Origin: Saccharopolyspora sp. SCSIO 74807
GTDB lineage: Bacteria > Actinomycetota > Actinomycetes > Mycobacteriales > Pseudonocardiaceae
Reading direction: 5' to 3'
Length of the DNA: 64,000 bases
Assembly: GCF_037023755.1 (NCBI RefSeq)
Contig: NZ_CP146100.1
Coordinates: 1,552,501-1,616,500, forward strand
Shown: one piece after another, positions 42,661 to 49,688 of the stretch
Numbering within the stretch: the stretch's first letter is position 1
Layout: every line of letters starts with the position of its first letter
Translations under genes and position numbers: made by a program
Notes under the pieces: generated by a model
Told to the model about the DNA's origin: nothing
Database searches by the model: none
The model's input: only the letters and a program-made list of their open reading frames with translations

Positions 42661-43782
42661 GCCCCGGCACGAAGGCACTTTGCCTACCAGCCCCGCGGCA
42701 GCGTCGATCGCAACACGCTGGTGCGACTGGAGGTCCTGCTGCCCCATTGCCGTGTGCGACGGCTCGTACGGGTCAACGATCCCGGTACGTATGCCGGCCA
42801 ATTCCTCGATGACCGCCAAACCGTGAAATGGCACGGTGTTCGGGTCATAGCCACCTTCATGGCTGAACACGAGGCGACCCGCGGACAGCTCCCATGCGGC
42901 GTCGAGCAGTAGCCGTGTCAGGACGCGGTAGGCCGAGGTCGACAACATCTGTCGGCCGAGTGGATCGCCGGCACCGGCGTCGTACCCAGCGGCGACCATG
43001 ATCAGGTCTGGGTCGAATCGCTCCAACGCCGGGAGTACGACACGGTCGAATGTGTCGCGGTAGGCACCGTTCCCCGAGCCTGGGGGTAAGGGCACGTTGA
43101 TCGATGTGCCTGTGCCAGCGCCCTCGCCGTTCTCGGCCACCCCGCCGGAGTTGGCGGGGTAGTTATTGTCCTGGTGCAAGCTGATCGTCAGCACGCGCGG
43201 GTCGTCGTAAAAGATCTGTTGTGTCCCGTTGCCATGATGAACGTCCCAGTCGACCACGGCGATGCGGCCGACCTCCTCGGAGTCAAGCAGCTCGGCCGCG
43301 GTGATGGCGATGTTGTTCAGCAGACAGAAGCCCATGCCGTGCGTCCGGGTCGCGTGGTGTCCCGGCGGTCTCACCAAGGCGTAGGCGTTGTCGACCGCGC
43401 CGAACAGAACCGCCGACGCCGCGGACAGCGTGCCGCCGGCGGCCAACAGCGCGATGTCGTAGGAGTCCCTGCCGAATGGGCTCGATCCCTGTTTGCCGAG
43501 GGCACCGCCCCCGCTTGCGCTCGCTTCCCGCAGTTTCTCCAGGTAGGAACCGTCGTGGACTCGGAGAACCTGCTCAGGCTCGACGCACACCGGCTCGATG
43601 CGCGTCAGTTCCTCCAACAAGCCAGAGGATTCGACAAGCTCGTGCAGTCGACGCTTGGTGTCCGGATGCTCGAAGTGCTGGCCCGGTTGAATGCCGCGGA
43701 GCGGCGAAGCGCCGAACAGCCCTGCCGCACTTCCGGTGTCATGCCAGCCATACAGCGAATGCCACACGTACCCGGTCGTCAT
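42652..43782 (-). CDS. Class II histone-deacetylase-like amidohydrolase (phage cargo)
   Basis: The product has 376 residues and starts at ATG 43782 behind GGAGA. Zinc and catalytic motifs are complete: VRPPGHHATRTHGMGFCLLNNIAITA (His pair), VVDWDVHHGNGTQQIF (Asp/His ligands), MVAAGYDAGAGDPLG (third Asp ligand) and SHEGGYDPNTV (Tyr). Bacterial members act on acetylated polyamines or other acyl-amides, or possibly proteins. It lies between the phage HNH gene and the small terminase, where packaging genes are normally adjacent. It may modify host metabolism during lysogeny; substrate unknown. Confidence 0.9.
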   Translation of the reverse strand: MTTGYVWHSLYGWHDTGSAAGLFGASPLRGIQPGQHFEHPDTKRRLHELVESSGLLEELTRIEPVCVEPEQVLRVHDGSYLEKLREASASGGGALGKQGSSPFGRDSYDIALLAAGGTLSAASAVLFGAVDNAYALVRPPGHHATRTHGMGFCLLNNIAITAAELLDSEEVGRIAVVDWDVHHGNGTQQIFYDDPRVLTISLHQDNNYPANSGGVAENGEGAGTGTSINVPLPPGSGNGAYRDTFDRVVLPALERFDPDLIMVAAGYDAGAGDPLGRQMLSTSAYRVLTRLLLDAAWELSAGRLVFSHEGGYDPNTVPFHGLAVIEELAGIRTGIVDPYEPSHTAMGQQDLQSHQRVAIDAAAGLVGKVPSCRGLR

Positions 43783-43872
43783 TGATCTCCATTCCTCACT
43801 AGCGAACCGGGTCCTCGTGACCTGAAAACCCGTACAACTGCTGGGCCGCTATGCCCACCGAGCCCGAATAGG

Positions 43873-43895
43873 CAGGGGTAGGGGTCCCTCCCCTG
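43873..43895 (-). terminator. Hairpin after HNH gene
   Basis: CAGGGG (43873-43878) pairs with CCCCTG (43890-43895), and AGGG/CCCT pair inside. It abuts the HNH stop at 43897 and would separate it from the deacetylase gene. Confidence 0.5.
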
Positions 43896-43896
43896 G

Positions 43897-44223
43897 TCAC
43901 TGCTCGCCGGTCAGCCCCGGGTGCCGCTCGGCCGGACGCAGCCGCAGCGCGGCACGCCGGGCGCGGCCCTGCACACCCTCACGAGCGGACTTGCGTGCAT
44001 GGCATGGCTTGCACGCTGCTTGCAGGTTGGACAGTTCATGCCGATCACCAGGACGTATGTGGTCCACATCGGTAGCCACACCCACGCAGTCCGGTCCCTT
44101 GATGTGGCAGGTGTAGGCGTCCCTGCGCATCACCTGCGATCGCAGGCGCGACCAGGTACGCGGCAACCGGGGCTTTCGAGTGCTGCTACCCCATGCATCC
44201 ATACGCGCGTTTTCCCTGGTCAA
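43897..44223 (-). CDS. Phage HNH endonuclease (packaging-associated)
   Basis: The product has 108 residues; TTG 44223 has AGGGGAG 4 bases upstream, better than ATG 44202. It has RLRSQVMRRDAYTCHIKGPDCVGVATDVDHIRPGDRHELSNLQAACKPCHARKSARE: C-x(n)-DHI-N-C-x2-CH, a complete HNH site. In many siphoviruses such a gene precedes terminase and assists DNA cleavage at packaging. Here the deacetylase and a small gene intervene. Confidence 0.85.
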   Translation of the reverse strand: MTRENARMDAWGSSTRKPRLPRTWSRLRSQVMRRDAYTCHIKGPDCVGVATDVDHIRPGDRHELSNLQAACKPCHARKSAREGVQGRARRAALRLRPAERHPGLTGEQ

Positions 44224-44274
44224 GAGACTCCCCTACCTGGCTATATATGATCCACGTCATACTTGCTTGACGGA

Positions 44275-44451
44275 TTACACGTTGACTGTAGTGTTGCCTC
44301 CGTCGTTATCACCCATCCGAAAATCCCAAGACCCTCCGAGGTCTGCAGGTTGTTTGAGAACTCCATATTCGCTCATCTCTGCCGCAAGAGCCTTGACCCG
44401 TAAAAAGCGGTCACCGAATGGCAGTGATTCGGCAAGGAACTTTCCGGACAC
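44275..44451 (-). CDS. Possible 58-residue protein
   Basis: An open frame from GTG 44451 reads VSGKFLAESLPFGDRFLRVKALAAEMSEYG and ends GNTTVNV. Composition is protein-like with no low-complexity bias. No good ribosome site is seen before the GTG, so the true start is uncertain. It is divergent from 44471. Confidence 0.4.
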   Translation of the reverse strand: MSGKFLAESLPFGDRFLRVKALAAEMSEYGVLKQPADLGGSWDFRMGDNDGGNTTVNV

Positions 44452-44470
44452 ATCAATCTAAGGGGATGAA

Positions 44471-44875
44471 ATGAGCGTCGAAGAGTACATCGAAGCAATG
44501 GCCGAAGGCTACTCCGATTGCCTTCTGTGGCAGGCGCACTACGTGGACGACCACGATTGGGACTGCAATCGCCAAGAGTGCGAATGCGAGACCACGCAGA
44601 TGGACGAAGACTTCAGCACTGAAGACTTCAGCGATGATCTGCGCGACACAATCAACGAGGATTGCAAGAACTTCTTCGACTCCAACTGGCCAGATCTCGG
44701 AGACATTGACCCGCATCAGGCAGGCCATGACTTCATGCTCACCCGTCAGGGACACGGAACCGGATTCTGGGATCGCGGTCTCGGCGCCAAGGGCGACCGA
44801 CTGACCAGATCCGCCAAGGTCTACGGCGAACACAACATCGAAGCCGAAGAAGGCTTCATTTACTCCGTCAACTGA
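44471..44875 (+). CDS. Phage protein of the HGxGFWDRG type, 134 residues
   Basis: It starts behind AAGGGGATGAA and reads MSVEEYIEAMAEGYSDCLLWQAHY. Later it has PHQAGHDFMLTRQGHGTGFWDRGLG, a motif widely found in small phage proteins of unknown role. The middle is acidic. It is the first gene of the plus-strand cluster. Confidence 0.7.
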   Translation: MSVEEYIEAMAEGYSDCLLWQAHYVDDHDWDCNRQECECETTQMDEDFSTEDFSDDLRDTINEDCKNFFDSNWPDLGDIDPHQAGHDFMLTRQGHGTGFWDRGLGAKGDRLTRSAKVYGEHNIEAEEGFIYSVN

Positions 44876-44887
44876 ACGTTTCAGGTG

Positions 44888-44909
44888 GAGCGCATATCGA
44901 TATGCGCTC
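44888..44909 (+). other. 22-bp perfect palindrome in leader of 44944
   Basis: GAGCGCATATC is followed by its exact complement. Outside it, AGGTG and CACGCCT can extend the stem loosely. It lies between the first and second plus-strand genes, in the position where the later gene borders carry the structured RNA element, but it lacks that element's conserved flanks. Confidence 0.55.
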
Positions 44910-44943
44910 ACGCCTAAAGGGTTCAGCTCTAGAGAGGAACTAC

Positions 44944-45243
44944 ATGATCACGGCAGTGTGGAGCAGCTACGGGCACCGGTTCATGGAAACCGAGTCCGTC
45001 CACGAAGAGCAATGCCTTACCTGCGGCGCTCGCTACCGACTCGTTAACGATGATCCGGAAAACCCGACGCACGGCGCATACCAAACCGCTAGTGGCGAAG
45101 AGCCCCAGGAGTGCACAGGACGGACAGACCTCGTGCACGGATACGAGCGGCATTGCGAAAACGACAACGGCCGTCCCTGCACTGAATACGGCGAACCGTG
45201 CGAGCACACAGAACACAAGTGTCCGTGCGTGCAATGCGCGTAA
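44944..45243 (+). CDS. Cys-rich small phage protein, 99 residues
   Basis: It starts at ATG 44944 behind GAGAGGAAC. It has EEQCLTCGARYRL and several later Cys/His (YERHCENDNGRPC; CEHTEHKCPCVQC), suggesting one or two zinc-binding knuckles. Its TAA stop is directly followed by the first RNA element. Confidence 0.6.
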   Translation: MITAVWSSYGHRFMETESVHEEQCLTCGARYRLVNDDPENPTHGAYQTASGEEPQECTGRTDLVHGYERHCENDNGRPCTEYGEPCEHTEHKCPCVQCA

Positions 45244-45244
45244 C

Positions 45245-45301
45245 CCGTTGAGATACGCCGTGAGGCATGGACTGTGGTCCGTGCCGTGCGGTGTCCCAAC
45301 G
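45245..45301 (+). ncRNA. Structured RNA element, copy 1
   Basis: It begins 2 bases after a stop codon with CCGTTGAGATACGCCGTG and ends GCGGTGTCCCAACG. The outer stem CGTTG/CAACG and inner GCCG/CGGT are shared with copies 2 and 3. The apical stem GGCATGGAC/GTCCGTGCC (9 bp) has a sequence unlike the other copies. It lies 20 bases before the next ATG. Confidence 0.75.
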
Positions 45302-45321
45302 AATACGGGAAGAAGAGGAAA

Positions 45322-45870
45322 ATGGGAAACTGTTGGAATGCATTTTGTATTGCGGCCGACTGCAACGGCGTACACCACGTCGACACGACCGGTTCCGCAT
45401 GGAAGCAGGAACGCGGCACAGAATACGACCCATCTACCGGCGACTATGTCCGGCCGGAGAACATGTCTCAGCCTTCCCCCGTAATAACGCTCTATGAGCG
45501 GATCACGGGTACACATCTTACCCAGCATGACACCTATGACATTCTTACCGACTCTATGCTGTTCGGTTCAGAGTGGTTCTTTTACAGCGAGCCATGCGGA
45601 AAATCAGGAAGTGGCGCATGGACGGCGACCGTCACGGATGCCAATGATTATCGCCGTACGGCCACCATCGGCCATGGCGAGATCGTTAAGGCGATGCAGA
45701 ATATCGCGGACGGGAAAACCAAGCTCGCCGATTTCTATGTCAAGCAAATTCGCGCCGTCATTGAAGCAGGCAGCGGCACCGAAGCTGAAGAAGGACTGTG
45801 CCAGCTCGACGCTATCGCCTTTGACGCAATAGTTCAGGTAGCTGTCTTGGGTGACGTCGTTTACGGCTGA
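45322..45870 (+). CDS. Uncharacterised phage protein, 182 residues
   Basis: It starts at ATG 45322 behind AGAAGAGG. It reads MGNCWNAFCIAADCNGVHHVDTTGS, then SPVITLYERITGTHLTQHDTYDILTDSMLFGSEWFFYSEPCG and a helical end. No family is recognised. It is flanked by RNA elements 1 and 2. Confidence 0.55.
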   Translation: MGNCWNAFCIAADCNGVHHVDTTGSAWKQERGTEYDPSTGDYVRPENMSQPSPVITLYERITGTHLTQHDTYDILTDSMLFGSEWFFYSEPCGKSGSGAWTATVTDANDYRRTATIGHGEIVKAMQNIADGKTKLADFYVKQIRAVIEAGSGTEAEEGLCQLDAIAFDAIVQVAVLGDVVYG

Positions 45871-45876
45871 TCGCAG

Positions 45877-45935
45877 CCGTTGAGATATGCCGTGGCACGC
45901 GGTCGACTCGTCCGCGTGCTGCGGTGTCCCAACGG
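45877..45935 (+). ncRNA. Structured RNA element, copy 2
   Basis: It has CCGTTGAGATATGCCGTG and TGCGGTGTCCCAACGG as in the other copies. The apical stem is GCACGCGG/CCGCGTGC (8 bp), a different sequence that is still fully paired. It starts 7 bases after the stop of 45322-45870 and lies 85 bases before the next ATG, with a further small hairpin in between. Confidence 0.78.
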
Positions 45936-46020
45936 TTCCATCCGATTTGGGCAGGGGCCTTTTCATGGCCCTAGAACACGGCGGGCGCATGCCGCCGGTT
46001 GCTATCGAGAGGAAACGATC

Positions 46021-46617
46021 ATGGATGACGGGCAGAGCAACATGTCCATTGAGCGAGTGCACGTCCTCAACGGCCACACCAGCAGGGAAACGGCCTATGT
46101 AGTCGACGACTACCCGTACGGCCGTCGTTTGCGGTGCAAGATTCGCTACTGGATCGAGTTTGGCACCAAGGGTGCGACGAAGGGACAGATGCGGTTCGTG
46201 TCGCAGACCACGAACCCCAAGATGTCCGGCGAGGTGTGGAACAAGCCGAAAGCGTCGACGTACTCGGACCTGAAGGTGATGTACCTCGACCACAACGAGC
46301 ACGTACAGCAGTGGGGAACCAGTTTGAACATGTCACCCGCTGAAGACGCCCGCGCCCGGCTCATGGGTATCTACGACCAGTTCACAGAGACCGACCGCAA
46401 GCGCTATGACGCCCTGCGCAAGTTCTCGCAGCGGTACTACCCCCCTTGGCACGAGTGGGAAGAGCGCATCCACGCGATGACGCTTCACATGCAGGAGACC
46501 GGCGAAGACCCCGACGTTTCGAACGGGACGTGGGAACACGGCGGCCGCCTGTACTACGTGGGCGAGGATCCTGCCGCGTACATCGCGACCGCTCGCCAGC
46601 GCTTTCAGCAGTCCTGA
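46021..46617 (+). CDS. Uncharacterised phage protein, 198 residues
   Basis: It starts at ATG 46021 behind GAGAGGAAACG. It reads MSIERVHVLNGHTSRETAYVVDDYPYGRRLRCKIRYWIEF and KGQMRFVSQTTNPK, a strand-rich N-terminal domain. The rest is helical (AEDARARLMGIYDQFTETDRKRYDALRKFSQRY). Similar proteins occur in actinophages without assigned role. It is flanked by RNA elements 2 and 3. Confidence 0.6.
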   Translation: MDDGQSNMSIERVHVLNGHTSRETAYVVDDYPYGRRLRCKIRYWIEFGTKGATKGQMRFVSQTTNPKMSGEVWNKPKASTYSDLKVMYLDHNEHVQQWGTSLNMSPAEDARARLMGIYDQFTETDRKRYDALRKFSQRYYPPWHEWEERIHAMTLHMQETGEDPDVSNGTWEHGGRLYYVGEDPAAYIATARQRFQQS

Positions 46618-46618
46618 C

Positions 46619-46676
46619 CCGTTGAGACATGCCGTGGCGCTCAGGGCTCGCCCTGAGCGTTGCGGTGTCCCAACGG
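46619..46676 (+). ncRNA. Structured RNA element, copy 3
   Basis: It has CCGTTGAGACATGCCGTG and TGCGGTGTCCCAACGG. The apical stem is CGCTCAGGGC/GCCCTGAGCG (10 bp), again unrelated in sequence to copies 1 and 2 but fully paired. It starts 2 bases after the stop of the preceding gene. Confidence 0.78.
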
Positions 46677-46715
46677 GATACCGCGCCGCGAACGCAGCGC
46701 AGCGAATCTGTACGC

Positions 46716-46755
46716 GCGAGCTGCCCTGCCCCGGGCATGGACCAGGGCAGCTCGC
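46716..46755 (+). other. 13-bp hairpin between RNA element 3 and gene 46778
   Basis: GCGAGCTGCCCTG (46716-46728) pairs perfectly with CAGGGCAGCTCGC (46743-46755). It could terminate, attenuate or protect the transcript. The next ATG is 22 bases on. Confidence 0.6.
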
Positions 46756-46777
46756 TGACCATCGGAGCTAGATTCCA

Positions 46778-47149
46778 ATGGCTGACGAACAGCTTATCAA
46801 TCAGCAAGCGGAGCAAACCGAGCTTTTCCCCGGCTTACAGCCAGAGAATCCCCAGGTTCCTACCTGGGCGCAGGAAGCTCGCGTGTCGCCCGCCGGTTAC
46901 ATCCTCACCGTCCCGAATCTCTCGCAGGCCCCGGCCGACTGGCCGCACGCGACGTGGCTGCGGACGGATTGCCTCGATTGCGGGCAGTTCTCGGAGTGGG
47001 TTTTCACGGCGGACGACGGCAACGGGTGGGACACCCGGCACGTGGAGCAGACCGGGCACCGCCGATTCTACTCTTTCGCGCTTTCGCGCATTCAATTCGA
47101 GATCATGCCGCCACATCCGACCAGACCCACTCTGCATAGCGACCGCTGA
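46778..47149 (+). CDS. Uncharacterised phage protein, 123 residues
   Basis: It reads MADEQLINQQAEQTELFPGLQ, then LRTDCLDCGQFSEWVFTADDGNGWDTRHVEQTGHRRF, where CxxC and later His residues may bind zinc. No family is recognised. Confidence 0.55.
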   Translation: MADEQLINQQAEQTELFPGLQPENPQVPTWAQEARVSPAGYILTVPNLSQAPADWPHATWLRTDCLDCGQFSEWVFTADDGNGWDTRHVEQTGHRRFYSFALSRIQFEIMPPHPTRPTLHSDR

Positions 47150-47219
47150 AGCAGTATCCGTGGTGCTCACGATTTGATTACGAGCATTGATCCATCGCAT
47201 CCGAATGAAGGGGAAAATC

Positions 47220-47726
47220 ATGTCCGAGAATGATGCGACTATTACCGCCGCGGCGGACGAGGTGCCGAGCTGCCGACGAGACGGAGTGCACCGTCCCGAT
47301 GACTTGCCGGAGCAGGGGAATCGCTGCAAGGAATGCGGCCAACGAATCACTTGGATCGGTCCCGGAATCTACGACTGGGAGAGCTGTGAAGAAGTCGACC
47401 TGGCGAAGCCGCGCGCGCGGTACCCGGCGCAGCGAGTCAACGTCATCTCGATCGAGGCTCTAAACGAAGCGGACTTCGGCGGACGCGACCTGTCATACGG
47501 GGCCTCGCCCGAGGCGCAAGTTCAGGACAACACACGACGTGCCGGTTTCACGGTCCCAGCTTTACGAGCTTTCAGCGACACCGTGCGCTTGCACGGTGAA
47601 GACGTTGACACTGTTATCTCTGACTTGCTCGGAGACCTTCTGCACCTGTGCGACGCGCTCGGCCACGATTTCGATGCGCTACTGGAGCGCGGGTGTTCTC
47701 ACTACGAAGCCGAAGTCGACGGCTGA
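47220..47726 (+). CDS. Uncharacterised phage protein, 168 residues
   Basis: It starts at ATG 47220 behind AAGGGG. The N-terminal part has CRRDGVHRP and NRCKECGQRITWIGPGIYDW, a zinc-ribbon-like pair. The C-terminal half is helical (DVDTVISDLLGDLLHLCDALGHDFDALLERG). No family is recognised. Confidence 0.55.
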   Translation: MSENDATITAAADEVPSCRRDGVHRPDDLPEQGNRCKECGQRITWIGPGIYDWESCEEVDLAKPRARYPAQRVNVISIEALNEADFGGRDLSYGASPEAQVQDNTRRAGFTVPALRAFSDTVRLHGEDVDTVISDLLGDLLHLCDALGHDFDALLERGCSHYEAEVDG

Positions 47727-47730
47727 CGCG

Positions 47731-47928
47731 ATGCTCAGAGCGTGCGTTGCCAGCGTTGTTCTCGTCCTGGTCGTCGGTGCCGCCCTGGCTGATCCGCCGA
47801 TCGGGAGTGAAACCACGATCGTTCCCGCACCGGACGAGTCCCGCCGGATCGAAGAAGACGACCCCGGGTGGGACTGCATGACAATGGGAAACAGGAAGTG
47901 CGGACCGCCCGCGGAGGTACGGCGTTAG
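47731..47928 (+). CDS. Small secreted protein, 65 residues
   Basis: It starts at ATG 47731, 4 bases after the previous stop. The first 20 residues (MLRACVASVVLVLVVGAALA) form a signal peptide ending ALA-D. The mature part is short, acidic and ends with two Cys (GWDCMTMGNRKCG). It is the last gene before the convergent terminator. Confidence 0.55.
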   Translation: MLRACVASVVLVLVVGAALADPPIGSETTIVPAPDESRRIEEDDPGWDCMTMGNRKCGPPAEVRR

Positions 47929-47954
47929 CGGAGACGCAAACCGAACCGAGCTGC

Positions 47955-47993
47955 ACGGCCCGGCAGCATCCACCACGGATGTTGCCGGGCCGT
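47955..47993. terminator. Bidirectional terminator between convergent genes
   Basis: ACGGCCCGGCAGCATCC pairs with GGATGTTGCCGGGCCGT (one G.T) around ACCAC. It lies between the plus-strand cluster and the minus-strand Ser/Asp-rich gene. Confidence 0.8.
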
Positions 47994-48013
47994 TTGCGTT
48001 GCTCGCCCGGCTG

Positions 48014-48382
48014 TCAGTCGTCGGAGCTGGAGCCGCTCCGCTTCGACGAGCCCGAGCCGCGGTCGCTGCCGCTCTTGCTGTCCGAGCCAGAGTCGGAGTC
48101 GCTGTCGCTCTTCTTCGACCCAGACCCGCCGCTGCTCTTCTTCTTCGACGAGCTGGAACCCGAGTCCGAGTCGGAGTCCTTCTTACGGGAGCTGGAGCCG
48201 CTGTCGCTGTCCTTCGAGCCCGAGTCGCTGTCGCTCCTCTTCTTAGAGTCGCTGTCCCGCTTCTTCGACCCGGAGTCCGACTCGCTGCTGCGCTTCCGCG
48301 ACGAACCCGAGTCCGAGTCGCTGTCGGAGCTGTCCGAGGACGAGGACTTACGGTCCTCGCTGTCGCTGGTGTCGGTGGCCAT
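48014..48382 (-). CDS. Ser/Asp/Lys-rich low-complexity protein, 122 residues
   Basis: ATG 48382 is preceded by GGGAGG. After MATDTSDSEDRKSSSSD the whole protein is built from S, D, G, K, R and E in irregular repeats such as DSDSGSSSRKKDSDS. It is certainly disordered. The DNA is correspondingly repetitive (TCGGAGTC-type units). Such proteins can bind nucleic acids or coat surfaces when modified; no function is known for this one. Confidence 0.6.
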   Translation of the reverse strand: MATDTSDSEDRKSSSSDSSDSDSDSGSSRKRSSESDSGSKKRDSDSKKRSDSDSGSKDSDSGSSSRKKDSDSDSGSSSSKKKSSGGSGSKKSDSDSDSGSDSKSGSDRGSGSSKRSGSSSDD

Positions 48383-48716
48383 AGCTGGTACCTCCCGTGA
48401 AGTCGCGCGTGAGTCCGTATTCAGTTGTCCAGGTCCTTCATCACTGGTTGGCCGGCGTGTGCCCCCATTGCCTCGTGGGCGGGCGCGGCCAGTTGAGGCC
48501 ACGCCCGCCCGCGTGTGCCTGGGCCGGGGAACCGCACTGATCAGGCGCGGGATCGCCCCGTCAGCCAGGCAGCAGCTCTCACCACCAGTCGAAGGTGAGA
48601 GCCCCACGCACGCGCGGCCCGCCGAGGAGCCCGCGCGGCGGCACGGGAGGGCCGCGTCCCTCGTGGCTGTCGGGGGCCACGTTCTCGACGTGGCAGACAC
48701 GAGAGGAGCGGGCGGG
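48383..48716. other. Non-coding gap with a long hairpin
   Basis: No convincing ORF is seen. At 48476-48509, GGGCGGGCGCGGCC pairs with GGCCACGCCCGCCC (one mismatch), a likely terminator for the minus-strand gene 48717-48920. The rest probably contains the promoter of the Ser/Asp-rich gene. Confidence 0.5.
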
Positions 48717-48920
48717 TCAGCCGACCTCGCGCGGGATCTCCTGAACGATCTCGTCCGCACGCTGCTGCGCGGCGGTGGCACCGCGGGCGACCTCCGCCGC
48801 GACGATTCGATACACGGCGTCCACCGGCACAGCGCGAACCTGCTTGCAGTCGCGCTCGTACCAGTCGGACGCCTCGTTGACACCCTTGATGAGCTGATCC
48901 ATCTTGACCTGTTCGGTCAC
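48717..48920 (-). CDS. Small helical phage protein, 67 residues
   Basis: The start is set at GTG 48920 because GGAGG lies 5 bases before it. It reads VTEQVKMDQLIKGVNEASDWYERDCKQV and EVARGATAAQQRADEIVQEIPREVG. No family is recognised. Confidence 0.55.
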   Translation of the reverse strand: MTEQVKMDQLIKGVNEASDWYERDCKQVRAVPVDAVYRIVAAEVARGATAAQQRADEIVQEIPREVG

Positions 48921-48966
48921 ACTGACCTCCAACTTCTCTTGGACTGCACGGAGTTCCGTGCACACG

Positions 48967-49041
48967 TGGTCGCGCCGGGACTCGAACCCGGATTACCCAA
49001 GGCCCAGATACAACGGACTCAGTGCCAGCCGGGCGGCTTGC
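48967..49041 (-). other. tRNA-like sequence, degenerate
   Basis: On the minus strand CCGGGTTCGAGTCCCGG is a perfect T-arm, followed by CGCGACCA like a tRNA 3' end. An anticodon-like arm GTCCG-TTGTATC-TGGGC lies upstream. The matching 5' acceptor (GGTCGCG) is absent and position 37 is a pyrimidine, so a working tRNA is unlikely. It may be a phage tRNA remnant. Confidence 0.35.
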
Positions 49042-49347
49042 CATTAGCCGAAACGACCGTCAACGCGCCTCGCGTCAACTCGGCGCCGGTGTTGGCGTCC
49101 TGCCAGCAGCGATACCGCAAGAGAGAGAGGCCGCGCCGTCAACCGACCACGCGGCAAGAACGGCGGCATGGAGCGCTTTACGGGACGACGCGGCGAGGCG
49201 TCGGGGGTATGCCGCAGAGGTCGCGGACACGGATCGTCCCCGACAGGCACAGAGAATGCACCCTCGCCCTAGTAGTGGGTGCTGGACTTCCGGAAGGGGC
49301 ACAGACCGAACAGTGATCTGTATCACCATGTGTTGATGAAGGCCGAG
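49042..49347. other. No confident gene
   Basis: Short frames on both strands lack ribosome sites and conserved patterns. The region lies between the tRNA-like fragment and the GTTACG repeat field and may hold the promoter of the 67-residue gene. Confidence 0.4.
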
Positions 49348-49639
49348 GGCCGTAACACGGCCTAGTCTTGTTGGGGCAAAATCGGCCTTGCGATCCGCGT
49401 AGTTACGGAAGTTACGTTGTTACGACTTGAGGGAGCAGAGCCAGCAAGTACGCTTCTCTTCTTATATTTTTAATATAAGAAGAGAAGACGAAAGCCCGAC
49501 CGGGCGGCGCGATCACAGTAGGTGCACGGGGGCGACTTCGAAATGACCTTGCCCCAAGGACCGTAACCCCCGTAACGCGCGTAACCGGGCAGCGCATGGA
49601 GATGCACGGCTGTAACAGGACAGAGCCAGTGTTACGGCC
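49348..49639. repeat. Symmetric GTTACG/CGTAAC repeat field
   Basis: CGTAAC occurs at 49351, 49562, 49571 and 49580; GTTACG at 49402, 49411, 49419 and 49631; TGTAAC at 49611. The inner triplets (9/8 and 9/9 base spacing) and the outer 11-bp arms GGCCGTAACAC/GTGTTACGGCC share the same centre at about 49493. No gene is seen within. It lies 50 bases beyond the integrase stop. A protein-binding array is likely. Confidence 0.75.
49453..49487. terminator. AT-rich 16-bp perfect hairpin
   Basis: CTTCTCTTCTTATATT pairs exactly with AATATAAGAAGAGAAG around TTT. It is strikingly AT-rich for this genome. It could terminate integrase transcription (about 200 bases past its stop) or act as an unwinding element within the repeat field. 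Confidence 0.5.
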
Positions 49640-49688
49640 GTATCCGCAACACTGGCTTCGGAACACACAGTTCGAATGCTCTGAGTAA

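Noticed and set aside
48967-49041. Functional tRNA-Tyr(GUA)
   Set aside because: The acceptor stem cannot form, and the base after the anticodon is a pyrimidine.
47868-49316. 482-codon plus-strand frame rich in Leu/Ser/Glu
   Set aside because: It is the antisense of the repetitive Ser/Asp-rich gene and spans a terminator and the tRNA-like fragment.
49348-49639. CRISPR array
   Set aside because: Repeats are only six bases, occur in both orientations, and spacers are absent.
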